DNA of 64,000 bases from Chloroflexus sp. Y-396-1 (GTDB taxonomy: Bacteria > Chloroflexota > Chloroflexia > Chloroflexales > Chloroflexaceae), in NCBI RefSeq assembly GCF_000516515.1, contig NZ_KI911784.1, positions 3,070,881-3,134,880 on the forward strand. The letters run 5' to 3'. The position numbers were made by a program, and so were the translations under genes. The notes below the pieces were generated by a model. It saw only the letters and a list, made by a program, of their open reading frames with translations. It had not been told where the DNA came from and did no database searches. Positions 8,832 through 17,407 of this stretch are shown here, piece by piece. Every line of letters starts with the position of its first letter. The stretch's first letter is position 1.

Positions 8832-10370
8832 TTACACTTCGCGACGCCAGAGTTCAAGTCGTGATGCAGGTTGCCCGTGAGAGGGCGGAATCTCCATTCG
8901 TTCGATAAGATACGAACGTTCACCTGCCGGAAAAACCTGTCGTATGCGCAGATGTTGGTGCTCTTGACGCTGGGCAAGAAATTCAATCGCTGTCGGGGCA
9001 GCTCGTTCCAGCATCCGTAGCAGTTGGGCGTATGTTTTGCCCACCAGTTCCCGCGGATGACGGCCAACAATCTGGTTGGCAAACACTGTATTGACAGCGA
9101 CTAACCGCTCTGTCTCATCGAGGAGAGCAACACCTTCTGGCAGGCTATCAAAGACGATACGGAGCAGATCGCGTGAGCGCTGCAATTGGTTGGTACGTTC
9201 GGTGACCAGCTCTTCAAGCAACTGAGTTTGCTCGCGTAATCGGGTAACTAGTTGCAAGTTAGCACAAACCGTTGCTGTCTGGCGAGCAAACAGCTCCAAC
9301 AGATTCCAATCGATCATTGATGGGTTAAGTTGCGTACCGCTGTAGCCTAGAGCCAGTCCACCAATCGCATGACCATCGTGGATCAATGGGATCGCAATAC
9401 AGGTTTGCTCATCGGTGAGCGCCATTGTCACCACACTTTGACTCTCGACCGTCAACTTGACGGCGCCACCGGCTGCCGCTACAGGCGCTTCAAGTGACAC
9501 ATTGGTAGGAGCAATCCATTCAGGCTGACCCTGTGGTGTTGGGCGTAGGAAGAGCAGGCCCCAGCGGGCAGCAAATACTTCCTTTGCAATCTGATGGCAT
9601 TGCTCAGCCACATCACCCGCTGTATGATCGCTGCCGGCCACCTGACGGAAGTTGAGCAGCGTTAACATATGCTGCTGACGGAGCCGGTGCTGCTGATGGA
9701 AACGAGCTGCACTGATAGCTATCCCGATCTGGGCAGCGATACTTTCGATCAACATCAGCTCTTGACTACCGAAAGCGTGAGTCGCCAGTCGATAGACCGT
9801 CAGTACCCCAATGGTCGCGGCTGATTGGCGGATCGGTGTGGCAATTAGGCTGCCATTGCTCGGTTCGACAGAGCTAGTTGCGGTCGCTGCTTCACGCAAC
9901 TGAAACCACTGCGTTTCACCGGCAAGATCGAGCAAGATGACACTGCTACCGTGACGCAAGGCCCAACCTGCACTTCCGTGTGTCAGAAGTTCGGCAGCCC
10001 GCTCGTTCGACAGGGGACGCGGTGTACCCAATGAGACGGTCAATGCGTGTTGTGGAGTCTGGTCAGGCCCGACGAGGATAATCGTAGCTTCATCTGCCGG
10101 TAGGTGTACGGTAATGCTCTGGAGAACCTGTTGCACGAGTGCTGTTGGATCCATATCCTCACGAAACTCGATACCGAGCCGCGTGAGCAGTGCAGTCTGT
10201 CGGATCAACTCTTCGGTCAACGCCTGGGCAGCCAGTGGTGGCCCAACCGGGCGTAGCTGCCGACGCAGTTGGGCATTTGCATGACGCAATTCACGCACGT
10301 GCTCGACTAGTTCGGCAACCGTCAGCGCAGCAAGATTGTCTGCATCCAGCATAGCGGTTCTCGTGTGCAT
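8832..10370 (-). CDS. GAF-GAF-PAS sensory protein without kinase domain
   Basis: This roughly 512-aa protein has an N-terminal short coiled coil, a GAF-like domain (about residues 60-220, with ATIGVLTVYR and IESIAAQIGIAISAARF), a second GAF-like domain (about 230-375, IPLIHDGHAIGGLALGYSG) and a coiled-coil linker. A C-terminal PAS domain follows (FDSLPEGVALLDETERLVAVN). No histidine kinase, GGDEF or output domain follows, so it is either a partner sensor or a signal-binding scaffold. The start is uncertain: ATG at 10370 and ATG at 10352 are both possible and neither has a strong ribosome-binding site. It is the first gene of the minus-strand run ending with the subtilase. Confidence 0.75.
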   Translation of the reverse strand: MHTRTAMLDADNLAALTVAELVEHVRELRHANAQLRRQLRPVGPPLAAQALTEELIRQTALLTRLGIEFREDMDPTALVQQVLQSITVHLPADEATIILVGPDQTPQHALTVSLGTPRPLSNERAAELLTHGSAGWALRHGSSVILLDLAGETQWFQLREAATATSSVEPSNGSLIATPIRQSAATIGVLTVYRLATHAFGSQELMLIESIAAQIGIAISAARFHQQHRLRQQHMLTLLNFRQVAGSDHTAGDVAEQCHQIAKEVFAARWGLLFLRPTPQGQPEWIAPTNVSLEAPVAAAGGAVKLTVESQSVVTMALTDEQTCIAIPLIHDGHAIGGLALGYSGTQLNPSMIDWNLLELFARQTATVCANLQLVTRLREQTQLLEELVTERTNQLQRSRDLLRIVFDSLPEGVALLDETERLVAVNTVFANQIVGRHPRELVGKTYAQLLRMLERAAPTAIEFLAQRQEHQHLRIRQVFPAGERSYLIERMEIPPSHGQPASRLELWRREV

Positions 10371-11012
10371 ATTAGTATCTAACCATGTAGTATAACACGA
10401 CCGGGGTGCTATCGGTCTGTTGAGAAGTGGCTCATGAGGGCTTTTCCTCGTTCTCAGTTTCAGATTCCATTCGATGACCGAATGGCTCAACAAAGAGACG
10501 ATACCGACGAACTCAAGCCCATACTGGCGGCGATCCCTGACCCGTGCGGTTTCCCTCAGATTAGAGCTGCTCGTTCACGTCCTGCGCGGGTAGCCATAGG
10601 AGCGGGTTCCCTTCCCGTCCCTATCGGTGCGGTGACGGGCATATTGGGCAAGACAATAAGAGCTTAGCCGCAGACCACTTTGCGACAGGAAGCTGCGCGC
10701 CTTTGCCCTTTCCGCATTTCCATTCCGCTCTCGTATGGGGAGCGGGAGGTGAGGATGAAACCGGTTGAGAACTACTTTCGCGACATTCTCTTTTGCGTAT
10801 CTGAACGTTCCTTTGCCGACGGTTGCTTGCTGCCACTTCTGTTCGTAGCAAGTGCTTCACGTTTCCAAGTCGTGCTGATGCTCGTCGCCACGACAGCAGG
10901 GACGGTTTCCAACCACCCGATGGTGTTCCCAGAGACAGGCACGGGTTCCATCGATACTACAGAATGCGAAGCAGAAGCATCGTTCAGACAAACTTCCACA
11001 TTCTTTAACCAA
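10371..11012. other. Intergenic, no gene seen
   Basis: About 640 bases between the response regulator stop and the GAF/PAS start. Several short frames exist on both strands but none has a recognisable product or ribosome-binding site. Sequence looks like decayed non-coding DNA; the promoter of the minus-strand run should be near 10380-10440. Confidence 0.45.
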
Positions 11013-11723
11013 CTATCCCTCAGATGACTGCGAATAGCCCATCTTAATCCAGCCCTTTTTGATCGCAACAATCACCGCCATTGTGCGATCGTTAACCTGT
11101 AGTTTGGCGAGAATTGAGGTAATATGATTTTTAACAGTTTGGCCGCTAATACTTAATTCACTGGCAATCTCCTTATTTGATAGTCCACGGGCAATACAAT
11201 CGAGGATCTCAATTTCACGTGAGGTAAGCGGTGCGAACAGATTCGCGCCGTCTTCCTCATCAGTTGCAGCCAGTTCGCGAAACTGATGTAACACGCGAGC
11301 AGCGACATTCGGGCGTGCCAGTACCGCATCATTGATCAGGTAACGACCACGTGCGACCTCACGGATCATGTGAACCAGCTCTTCAGGGCTGATGTCTTTT
11401 GACGTAAAAGCCGCAGCGCCGACCTTGATCGCCTGAAACAGTTGTTCATCGTCTTCATAGACACTCAGCACAATAATGCCGGTGCGCGGTTCACGCCGTT
11501 TGATCACCCGCGCCACTTCCAGTCCATTCAAGCCAGGGAGATTAATATCGACGAGGACAACATCGGGAAAGAGCCGTTCTGTGAGCTTAATTGCTTCTTG
11601 TCCATTCTCGGCTTCTCCCACCACTTCAATATCAGATACGTTCTCTAAGCTCCAGCGAATGCCCTGACGGAAGAGTGGATGATCGTCAATAACCAATACT
11701 TTTATTTTTGCCGATGTTGCCAC
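11013..11723 (-). CDS. NarL/FixJ-family response regulator
   Basis: The 236-aa protein has a receiver domain (VLVIDDHPLFRQG; phospho-acceptor Asp59 in VVLVDINLPG; conserved Lys in FTSKDIS) and a LuxR-type helix-turn-helix at about 165-230 (LTSREIEILDCIARGLSNKEIA... VKNHITSILAKLQV). Start is GTG, preceded by GAGGAG about 8 bases upstream. It lies 57 bases downstream of the histidine kinase gene on the same strand; the two form a DegS/DegU- or NarX/NarL-like pair. Target genes cannot be deduced. Confidence 0.93.
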   Translation of the reverse strand: MATSAKIKVLVIDDHPLFRQGIRWSLENVSDIEVVGEAENGQEAIKLTERLFPDVVLVDINLPGLNGLEVARVIKRREPRTGIIVLSVYEDDEQLFQAIKVGAAAFTSKDISPEELVHMIREVARGRYLINDAVLARPNVAARVLHQFRELAATDEEDGANLFAPLTSREIEILDCIARGLSNKEIASELSISGQTVKNHITSILAKLQVNDRTMAVIVAIKKGWIKMGYSQSSEG

Positions 11724-11780
11724 AAGCGACTCCTCTGCTGTTTATTCCATCGTAGATAATGGTTAGCATTCTATCGAATA

Positions 11781-12797
11781 TCAAGGTAAAGGCATGGTCA
11801 CCTGTACTTCAGTACCGGCACCCCGGCGAGTAATGACCGTTAGTTGTGCACCAACCAGTTCGGCACGTTCGCGCATACTGGTCAATCCCCAGCTTTCTCG
11901 ACCGGCGCGACGGCTTACTTCGCGGAGATCAAAGCCTGGCCCTTCATCACGAATCGATAGGTATAGTCGGTCTTTGCGTACCGTAAGGGTTACTCGTACC
12001 GGGGCGCCGCGTGCGTGTTTGCGTGCATTCTGCAATGCTTCCTGTACGATACGGTACAGGACAATTTCGACTTCGCCAGGGAGTCGTGGCACTGAATCTG
12101 CTTCAAAATGAACAGGATTCGTTACTGTATCCCGGTAACGGCGAATATATTCGTGAAGTGCAGCCACCAATCCCTGTTCTTCAAGTTTTCCAGGGCGGAG
12201 ATCGGCAATAAAGCTACGTACTTCACGTAACCCCTCACGCACGCTATCGCCTAATTGACTTAAGATTGAGCCTAGTCGATCAAGTTGTTGCTCTTGCAAC
12301 AGATTCTGACAGACTTCGACACCCATCATTGCATTGGCAAGCACCTGCGCCGGGCCGTCGTGCACTTCACGGGCCAGACGGAGGCGCTCTTCTTCGCGTC
12401 CCTTAATAATCTGAGCACGTAACGCCTGGACCCAGGGATCGGCTGCGACCCCCTCTGCGTTACGGGTCAGGGTTGTACTACTCATTTCGATCTGACGAAT
12501 GAGCTGGTCAAGCTGGCGCAGTGCCCGTCGCAGTTCGGATTCGGTTGTCGCAGCGGCAGTGTGCTCGGTGCGTAACTGATGAACTCGTGCTGCTGCGGCC
12601 ACGGTTGACAGACCACGTTCACGGGCAAATTGTTCTTGAATGACCGCTTCATCAAGTTGCCGTGAAAGTAGACGTACTCGTTGGACCAGGCTCTCTTGTT
12701 GTTGCAGCGCAGCCTGGTATAACTGGCGCAGTTCGGTGAGTTGGGCGTTGACGATTGCTGTAGCGCGTTCAAGCAAGACGGCTGGCTCCGTGCTCAA
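11781..12797 (-). CDS. DegS/NarX-type sensor histidine kinase
   Basis: The 338-aa protein is soluble: no membrane segment is visible. The first 135 residues are a long Gln/Arg-rich coiled coil, then a HisKA_3 dimerisation domain with phospho-acceptor His146 (REVHDGPAQVLAN), and a HATPase domain with DEGPGFDL and WGLTSMRERAEL. This layout matches cytosolic DegS-like kinases. Start is TTG at 12797 with GGGAG about 9 bases upstream; no good in-frame ATG lies nearby. It is co-oriented with and immediately upstream of its response regulator. The signal is presumably sensed through the coiled coil or a partner protein. Confidence 0.92.
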   Translation of the reverse strand: MSTEPAVLLERATAIVNAQLTELRQLYQAALQQQESLVQRVRLLSRQLDEAVIQEQFARERGLSTVAAAARVHQLRTEHTAAATTESELRRALRQLDQLIRQIEMSSTTLTRNAEGVAADPWVQALRAQIIKGREEERLRLAREVHDGPAQVLANAMMGVEVCQNLLQEQQLDRLGSILSQLGDSVREGLREVRSFIADLRPGKLEEQGLVAALHEYIRRYRDTVTNPVHFEADSVPRLPGEVEIVLYRIVQEALQNARKHARGAPVRVTLTVRKDRLYLSIRDEGPGFDLREVSRRAGRESWGLTSMRERAELVGAQLTVITRRGAGTEVQVTMPLP

Positions 12798-12898
12798 GGC
12801 CGTACTCCCTCATCTGGTCTCATTGATGGTTTAAGTATAGCACGCAACCGATCATCAATGAAGGGGCGCAAGATGATCAAAGCGTCATCTTGCTTTGA

Positions 12899-13146
12899 TG
12901 CGCGAACGTTAACGCATGCGTCTCCTCTTCGCGCCAGAACAGGGGTTCAACGGTTTCAGCACTTGTACTGCGGAGCACGCTTGGCAGCCCTCACCTTCCC
13001 CCTAGCCCCCGTCTGCTCCTCCACGAGGAGCGGACAGGGGGAATGTGAGGTGGCTGGAGCGAAAGAACGTTGGAACCCCTCACGTAATGGTCGCACGGGC
13101 ACGGTATGTGCCCGATGAGAAATCCGGATTTTTGATTAGGCTCTTA
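12899..13146 (+). repeat. Dispersed long repeat, copy 1
   Basis: This non-coding element shares a common order with copies at 23395-23560 and 23561-23790 (inverted) and 50035-50213. It starts with a TGCGTCTCC-like part, then TTCAACGG, GCCCTCACCTT, a C-rich/G-rich hairpin around CCCCTAG, AAAGAACGTTGGAACCCCTCAC, and a tail resembling ATTTTTGATTAGGCTC. It sits in the 490-base gap upstream of the histidine kinase gene, of which 13147-13287 shows nothing else. Confidence 0.7.
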
Positions 13147-13287
13147 GCACCTGCTCCTCCTGATGGGGAAGCAGTGCTCGTCGCGGAACACGTGATGTAT
13201 GAAGGTTGAGCACCCGTCCCTCCTGATGGAGTGACGGGCATGACCGGCGGTGGGGTGGGGAGACGATCGTTCTGTTAAGCCGATACC

Positions 13288-15177
13288 TTATAAGGCCGGT
13301 GTGAACCCGAGTACCTTCCCGTAGAATGCCAGTTCGCGCTCGATAGCCGTAATAATATTTTCTGCCTTACGAAAACCGTGTTGTTCATCGGGAAATGGTA
13401 CGTACTCGGTATAGATGCCTCGTGACCGTAGGGCTTCGTACATTCTTTCCGATTGATCAGGAGGGACCACCTTATCCTCCAACCCTTGAAAGAAAATAAC
13501 CGGACTAGTAATCTGATCGGCGTGGTGCAATGGCGACCTGGCCCGATACAGGTCGGCCCGTTCAGGATACGGGCCAATCAGCCGGTCGAGATAGCGTGAC
13601 TCGAACTTGTGCGTGTCACGAGCCAGCGCGGCCAGGTCTGCAACCCCGAAATGACTGGCTCCAGCCCGGAAGACACGATGAAAAGCCAGGGCTGCCAAAA
13701 CGGTAAATCCACCCGCGCTGCCACCGGTTATCAAGAGACGGTCAGGATCGGCCCGACCGCTAGCCGCGAGAAATTGAGCACCGGCAATACAGTCTTCGAC
13801 ATCTACCACACCCCACGCCCCATTGAGTAATTCGCGGTAAGCACGTCCAAATCCGGTGCTACCACCATAGTTCACATCAAGCACACCAATTCCGCGACTC
13901 GTCCAGTATTGGATCGAGAGCCGGAGCGTCGGCAGAGCAGCGGCTGTCGGCCCACCGTGGATCATCACCAGGAGTGGCGGTCGTTCATCTTCCGGTGCGG
14001 CAAAATCGGGATTGTGGGGTGGGTAGAAGATACCATAAGCGGTACGGCCGTTGGCGCTAGGGAAGCTGATCATCTCAGGCAACGAGAGATACGCTGGGTC
14101 AACCGGCAAATCACCACTGCAACGAATCGGAGAAATTGTTTGATCGGTGAGGTCAAGGAGAAACAGCGTGGTTGGAGTTGTAGGTGAACTGCCAATAAAT
14201 ACAATCCGATTATCCGATCCATTAACAATATGAATGACTGAGACCGGCAGATCAATCGGTTGTCGCTGACCGGCACGGTCAATCACAACCATATACCAGC
14301 GACCCTGCTGGAAGAACGTTGCCAGAACACGACCATCGGCCAACGGCACGTAGGTGCGCATTCCCAGTTGCCAGAGCGGTTGACCAAATTCAGCTTCGAG
14401 CGGGTATAGGGGTGTAACATAACCGTCAAGGTCAAGGCGATAAAGATTCCACCAGCCAGTACGTTCGGCTACCACCAACAGGTGACCATCGGTTGTCCAT
14501 TCAGGTTGAAAACACGAGTCACCTGGTCCACCAGCAAGCTGGCGGCCCTCGCCAAGGGAACCATCGCTCAGGATTGGCGCCACCCATAACTCGGCTGCAT
14601 CCCACGGCATATTCGGATGATCCCAAGCCAACCATGCCAGCCAGGATCCATCAGGGCTGAGGCGTGGTGCTGCGACAAAATCACGTCCGGTGAGCAGTAG
14701 GGTTATCATACCGTCGGTCAGGTCAACCGCCGCGAGGTAGTTTTGGGGTTCGCCGCGCTCGCGATGATCTTCGGCAACTGCAATCAGTCGGTTACGTTGG
14801 CGATCAACCAGCATCTCGGCAAAGCGCACTCCCGCCGGAGTACCAAGAGCAACCGGTGCTTCACCAGGTCGTTGTCGGTAGAGGCACTGATCGTTGAACT
14901 CAACAAAAAAGACCTCTCCCTGATCAACGACGAAGCTACGTCCACCGTACTCGTGCACTAATGTGCGAACATTCATCCCAACCGGTGTAACATCGCTAAT
15001 CGAGCCATCAACTGTGCGACGTACCAGCACGTTACGTCCACCTTCCTGGGGCCGACCTTCAACCCAGTAGATGTCAGTTCCGTCGATGTGCGGCCAATTC
15101 AGACTGACCTGCCGACTGACCAGCATAGCAGCCGAGATTGGTGAGCGCCAAGTACCGTATGGGGCGATCTGGACCAT
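13288..15177 (-). CDS. S9 family prolyl oligopeptidase-like peptidase
   Basis: The 629-aa protein has an N-terminal beta-propeller region (repeats such as LSPDGSWLAWLAWDHPNMPW and PEWTTDGHLLVVAERTGWWNL) and a C-terminal alpha/beta hydrolase domain. The nucleophile Ser lies in ITGGSAGGFT, the Asp in GLEDKVVPPDQ and the His in PDEQHGF, so the triad is intact. Members of this acylaminoacyl/dipeptidyl peptidase group trim oligopeptides. The ATG at 15177 is preferred because an AAAGGA box lies 8 bases upstream and the family N-terminus (APYGTWRSPIS) begins there; the frame is open for a further 29 codons. It is 37 bases downstream of the comEC-like gene. Confidence 0.9.
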   Translation of the reverse strand: MVQIAPYGTWRSPISAAMLVSRQVSLNWPHIDGTDIYWVEGRPQEGGRNVLVRRTVDGSISDVTPVGMNVRTLVHEYGGRSFVVDQGEVFFVEFNDQCLYRQRPGEAPVALGTPAGVRFAEMLVDRQRNRLIAVAEDHRERGEPQNYLAAVDLTDGMITLLLTGRDFVAAPRLSPDGSWLAWLAWDHPNMPWDAAELWVAPILSDGSLGEGRQLAGGPGDSCFQPEWTTDGHLLVVAERTGWWNLYRLDLDGYVTPLYPLEAEFGQPLWQLGMRTYVPLADGRVLATFFQQGRWYMVVIDRAGQRQPIDLPVSVIHIVNGSDNRIVFIGSSPTTPTTLFLLDLTDQTISPIRCSGDLPVDPAYLSLPEMISFPSANGRTAYGIFYPPHNPDFAAPEDERPPLLVMIHGGPTAAALPTLRLSIQYWTSRGIGVLDVNYGGSTGFGRAYRELLNGAWGVVDVEDCIAGAQFLAASGRADPDRLLITGGSAGGFTVLAALAFHRVFRAGASHFGVADLAALARDTHKFESRYLDRLIGPYPERADLYRARSPLHHADQITSPVIFFQGLEDKVVPPDQSERMYEALRSRGIYTEYVPFPDEQHGFRKAENIITAIERELAFYGKVLGFTPAL

Positions 15178-15214
15178 AGTGTATTCCTTTATTGGAAGCG
15201 GTCTGCTTCTTTCA

Positions 15215-16693
15215 TCATACCACATGACGCAGCCAGTACCACCAGGCACCGGCAATAGCGGCATAGGCGATTACCAATACTCCGAGTGGAAACGTAGGGA
15301 ACGATACAACGGCCCAGGCCGGTTGTGATAGGATGGTGGCCACGTTGTTGATCCAACTGAGCGGAAGCCAGGCCCCGAGTGCTAGCCATTGGCCCAGAGG
15401 TAACCAGATCAGACCGCCTATCAGCGCACAACCACCGAGCAACATTGCAAATGGTACTATCGGCACGATCAAGATGTTTGCCAGTGGCGCAATCAGTGAG
15501 AGATTGCCGAAGTGGTAGAGCATAAGCGGCAGGGTCAGCACTTGTGCGGCCAGCGTAGCACCGAGCGCCTCACGCATCGCCGCCGAGATCGGATGTGTCG
15601 GCCAGTGCATCTGATCTAGCCAGACATCAACCGGCTTGCCAAATGCGAAGAGACTGGCAGTTGCCAAGGCCGACAGTTGAAATCCCAAATCCCACAACGT
15701 GTAGGGATTGATCAACGTTAGCAACCAGCAGGCAGCGAGCAAGAGACGCCAGGGTTCACTCTGACGCTCCACAGTACGAGCCAGGAGGGCAAGACTGGCC
15801 ATCATTGCTGCCCGCACAACGGCTGCCGATGCGCCGGTAAATCCGGCGTAGACCCACATCACCGCCAGACTCAACCAGAAAGCTGGCCATGGTGGCAATC
15901 GTAACAGACGGGCGAGGCCGGTCAGTGCAGCGGCGGCGATGCTGAAATTCCAACCTGACACAACCAAAATATGCGAGGTACCGGTTACAGCAAAGGCATT
16001 ACGTGTCGTTTCCGGCAAGCCAGCCTGAATCCCCAGGAGAATACCGATCGCCAGTGCTGCCTGTGGTTCATGGAGAAGGCGCAACACGATCCGCCGACAA
16101 TGTTCGCGAAACCGGCTAATGGCGGAGATACCCCGGTCTCCGGCTGGAGTGTCGAGTTGCCGAATCGCGGTTGGGCGGTTCATGATCACAAAGATATTCT
16201 GGCGAGCCAGGTAAGCACGATAATCGAATTCACCTGCTCGTCGGGCAGGGTCGGGTCTACTCAAACGGCCTTCGAGCTGTAGTCGATCACCTGGAAAATA
16301 AGGCGGGTAGGGAGGCAGCCGCACCAGGATTCGACCTTCTGCTGGCGAGAGTCGTTCTGGCGTAACCGTGTGCGTGACGGCGACGACTATCTTCTGGCCG
16401 AAATCATCACGGCGCGGTTCTTCGGCCACGTATCCTATCAGAGTGCGCTCTGCTCCATCAGCCCACTGCTCGATATGCAGGGGACCAAGGAGCGGCTGTG
16501 CGATAAGAACGCGAAGACCACCTAACAGCAGACACAACGCAGACAGCGACACCCAACGTTGTGAGCTACGGTCGAACAAATAGACCACAAACCCCAACCC
16601 CGTCACCGTAGCCCACCAGTGAAAAGGTGGATTGAGCGATCCGGCGAGCGCTATCCCAACGAGCCAGCCGATTGCCAGTTGAATGAGCTTCAT
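15215..16693 (-). CDS. ComEC/Rec2 competence channel protein lacking the hydrolase domain
   Basis: The 492-aa protein is highly hydrophobic. It has two N-terminal membrane segments, a soluble OB-like part (about 60-160, RILVRLPPYPPYFPGDRLQLEGRL) typical of DUF4131, and then the competence domain. That domain has the signature TSHILVVSGWNFSI and a series of membrane helices ending at residue 490. ComEC forms the channel that passes transforming DNA across the cytoplasmic membrane. Most full-length homologues carry a further C-terminal metallo-beta-lactamase-like domain, absent here; the stop comes right after the last helix. Start ATG has AAGGAT directly upstream, and that box lies in an inverted repeat. 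Confidence 0.85.
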   Translation of the reverse strand: MKLIQLAIGWLVGIALAGSLNPPFHWWATVTGLGFVVYLFDRSSQRWVSLSALCLLLGGLRVLIAQPLLGPLHIEQWADGAERTLIGYVAEEPRRDDFGQKIVVAVTHTVTPERLSPAEGRILVRLPPYPPYFPGDRLQLEGRLSRPDPARRAGEFDYRAYLARQNIFVIMNRPTAIRQLDTPAGDRGISAISRFREHCRRIVLRLLHEPQAALAIGILLGIQAGLPETTRNAFAVTGTSHILVVSGWNFSIAAAALTGLARLLRLPPWPAFWLSLAVMWVYAGFTGASAAVVRAAMMASLALLARTVERQSEPWRLLLAACWLLTLINPYTLWDLGFQLSALATASLFAFGKPVDVWLDQMHWPTHPISAAMREALGATLAAQVLTLPLMLYHFGNLSLIAPLANILIVPIVPFAMLLGGCALIGGLIWLPLGQWLALGAWLPLSWINNVATILSQPAWAVVSFPTFPLGVLVIAYAAIAGAWWYWLRHVV

Positions 16694-16756
16694 ATCCTTG
16701 CCTATTGTTAAACATGCGGTACTATATAAAATACCGTTTAGACATAGGCAAGGATA
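16693..16756 (-). promoter_or_regulatory. Long hairpin sequestering the comEC ribosome-binding site
   Basis: A perfect 13-base inverted repeat (arm TATCCTTGCCTAT, 16693-16705 and 16744-16756) spans the leader of the comEC-like gene. An inner pairing (GGTA/TACC with a TAAAC/GTTTA extension) surrounds an AT-rich loop. In the mRNA the AAGGAT box and the first base of the start codon fall in the 3' arm, so folding would hide the ribosome-binding site. It may also end the upstream marR transcript, but no long U tract follows. Confidence 0.6.
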
Positions 16757-16777
16757 CGCCCAAATGAGGAGAACTTG

Positions 16778-17248
16778 CTATGATTCGGTCTCAACGGCCT
16801 GCTGCGCAGCCAGATCGGCAGCCAGCCCATCTCGTAACTTCAGAAGGAGGCGCGTCAACTGCTCTTGTTCCTCCTCATCGAGCAAGCTCATCCGACGTTC
16901 GACAGCGGCATTGTGCATTGCCAGCGCCTCAGCTCGTACTGCGGCTCCGCGCGGTGTCAAGATTAACCGTTGCGCCCGACGGTCATCGGGATCGGGATTA
17001 CGCCGTACCAGCCCTTCACGCTCGAGCCGATCAACCAGACGGGTGATCGTACTCTTGACGCATAGCAACTTTGCTCCGACATCAGTCAGTCGTTGACCCT
17101 GTTCAAGGTCTAACTGTAACAACAGATTAAACTCAAGCGGAGTCAGGTTCGTATGCGCTAGCGCCCGACGATCACCGTCATCCAGCAGCACATAGACATC
17201 GTGGATAAGCTGGTGTGGCAAATGAGAACGAGCTTCGTGTTGTTTCAT
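16778..17248 (-). CDS. MarR-family transcriptional regulator
   Basis: The 156-aa protein has the winged helix of the family: LTPLEFNLLLQLDLEQGQRLTDVGAKL, recognition helix VKSTITRLVDRLEREGLVRR, and the wing NPDPDDRRAQRLILTPRG. Acidic and Leu-rich helices at the C-terminus would form the dimer interface. The ATG at 17248 is chosen over upstream frames because it gives the normal family length and places the intergenic palindromes outside the gene. It is divergent from the cyclopropane synthase gene and co-oriented with comEC 85 bases downstream. Autoregulation and control of the divergent gene are likely by analogy with the family. Confidence 0.88.
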   Translation of the reverse strand: MKQHEARSHLPHQLIHDVYVLLDDGDRRALAHTNLTPLEFNLLLQLDLEQGQRLTDVGAKLLCVKSTITRLVDRLEREGLVRRNPDPDDRRAQRLILTPRGAAVRAEALAMHNAAVERRMSLLDEEEQEQLTRLLLKLRDGLAADLAAQQAVETES

Positions 17249-17259
17249 AATAGTAAACC

Positions 17260-17300
17260 TGCACATGTGCAACCGTTTTCTTTGCAAGCAGTATACTGCT
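17260..17300. promoter_or_regulatory. Two perfect palindromes in the marR/cfa divergent region (putative operators)
   Basis: TGCACATGTGCA (17260-17271) and AGCAGTATACTGCT (17287-17300) are perfect dyads of 12 and 14 bases in the 159-base gap between marR and the divergent cfa gene. Both are suitable binding sites for a homodimeric MarR protein; their centres are 28 bases apart. Binding is inferred. Confidence 0.5.
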
Positions 17301-17407
17301 CTTTCAAGGAGGTGACAAGTGATGAAGTAGTATCTTAAGTGAATTTGTGGCAAGGAAGGTTGCGAAGCAGGTTCAATTGTTTTGCAAGGACTGCGGGGGA
17401 GGTCACG

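Noticed and set aside
10434-11071. Short open frames in the gap before the response regulator
   Set aside because: Overlapping frames on both strands with no consistent codon bias or start signals.
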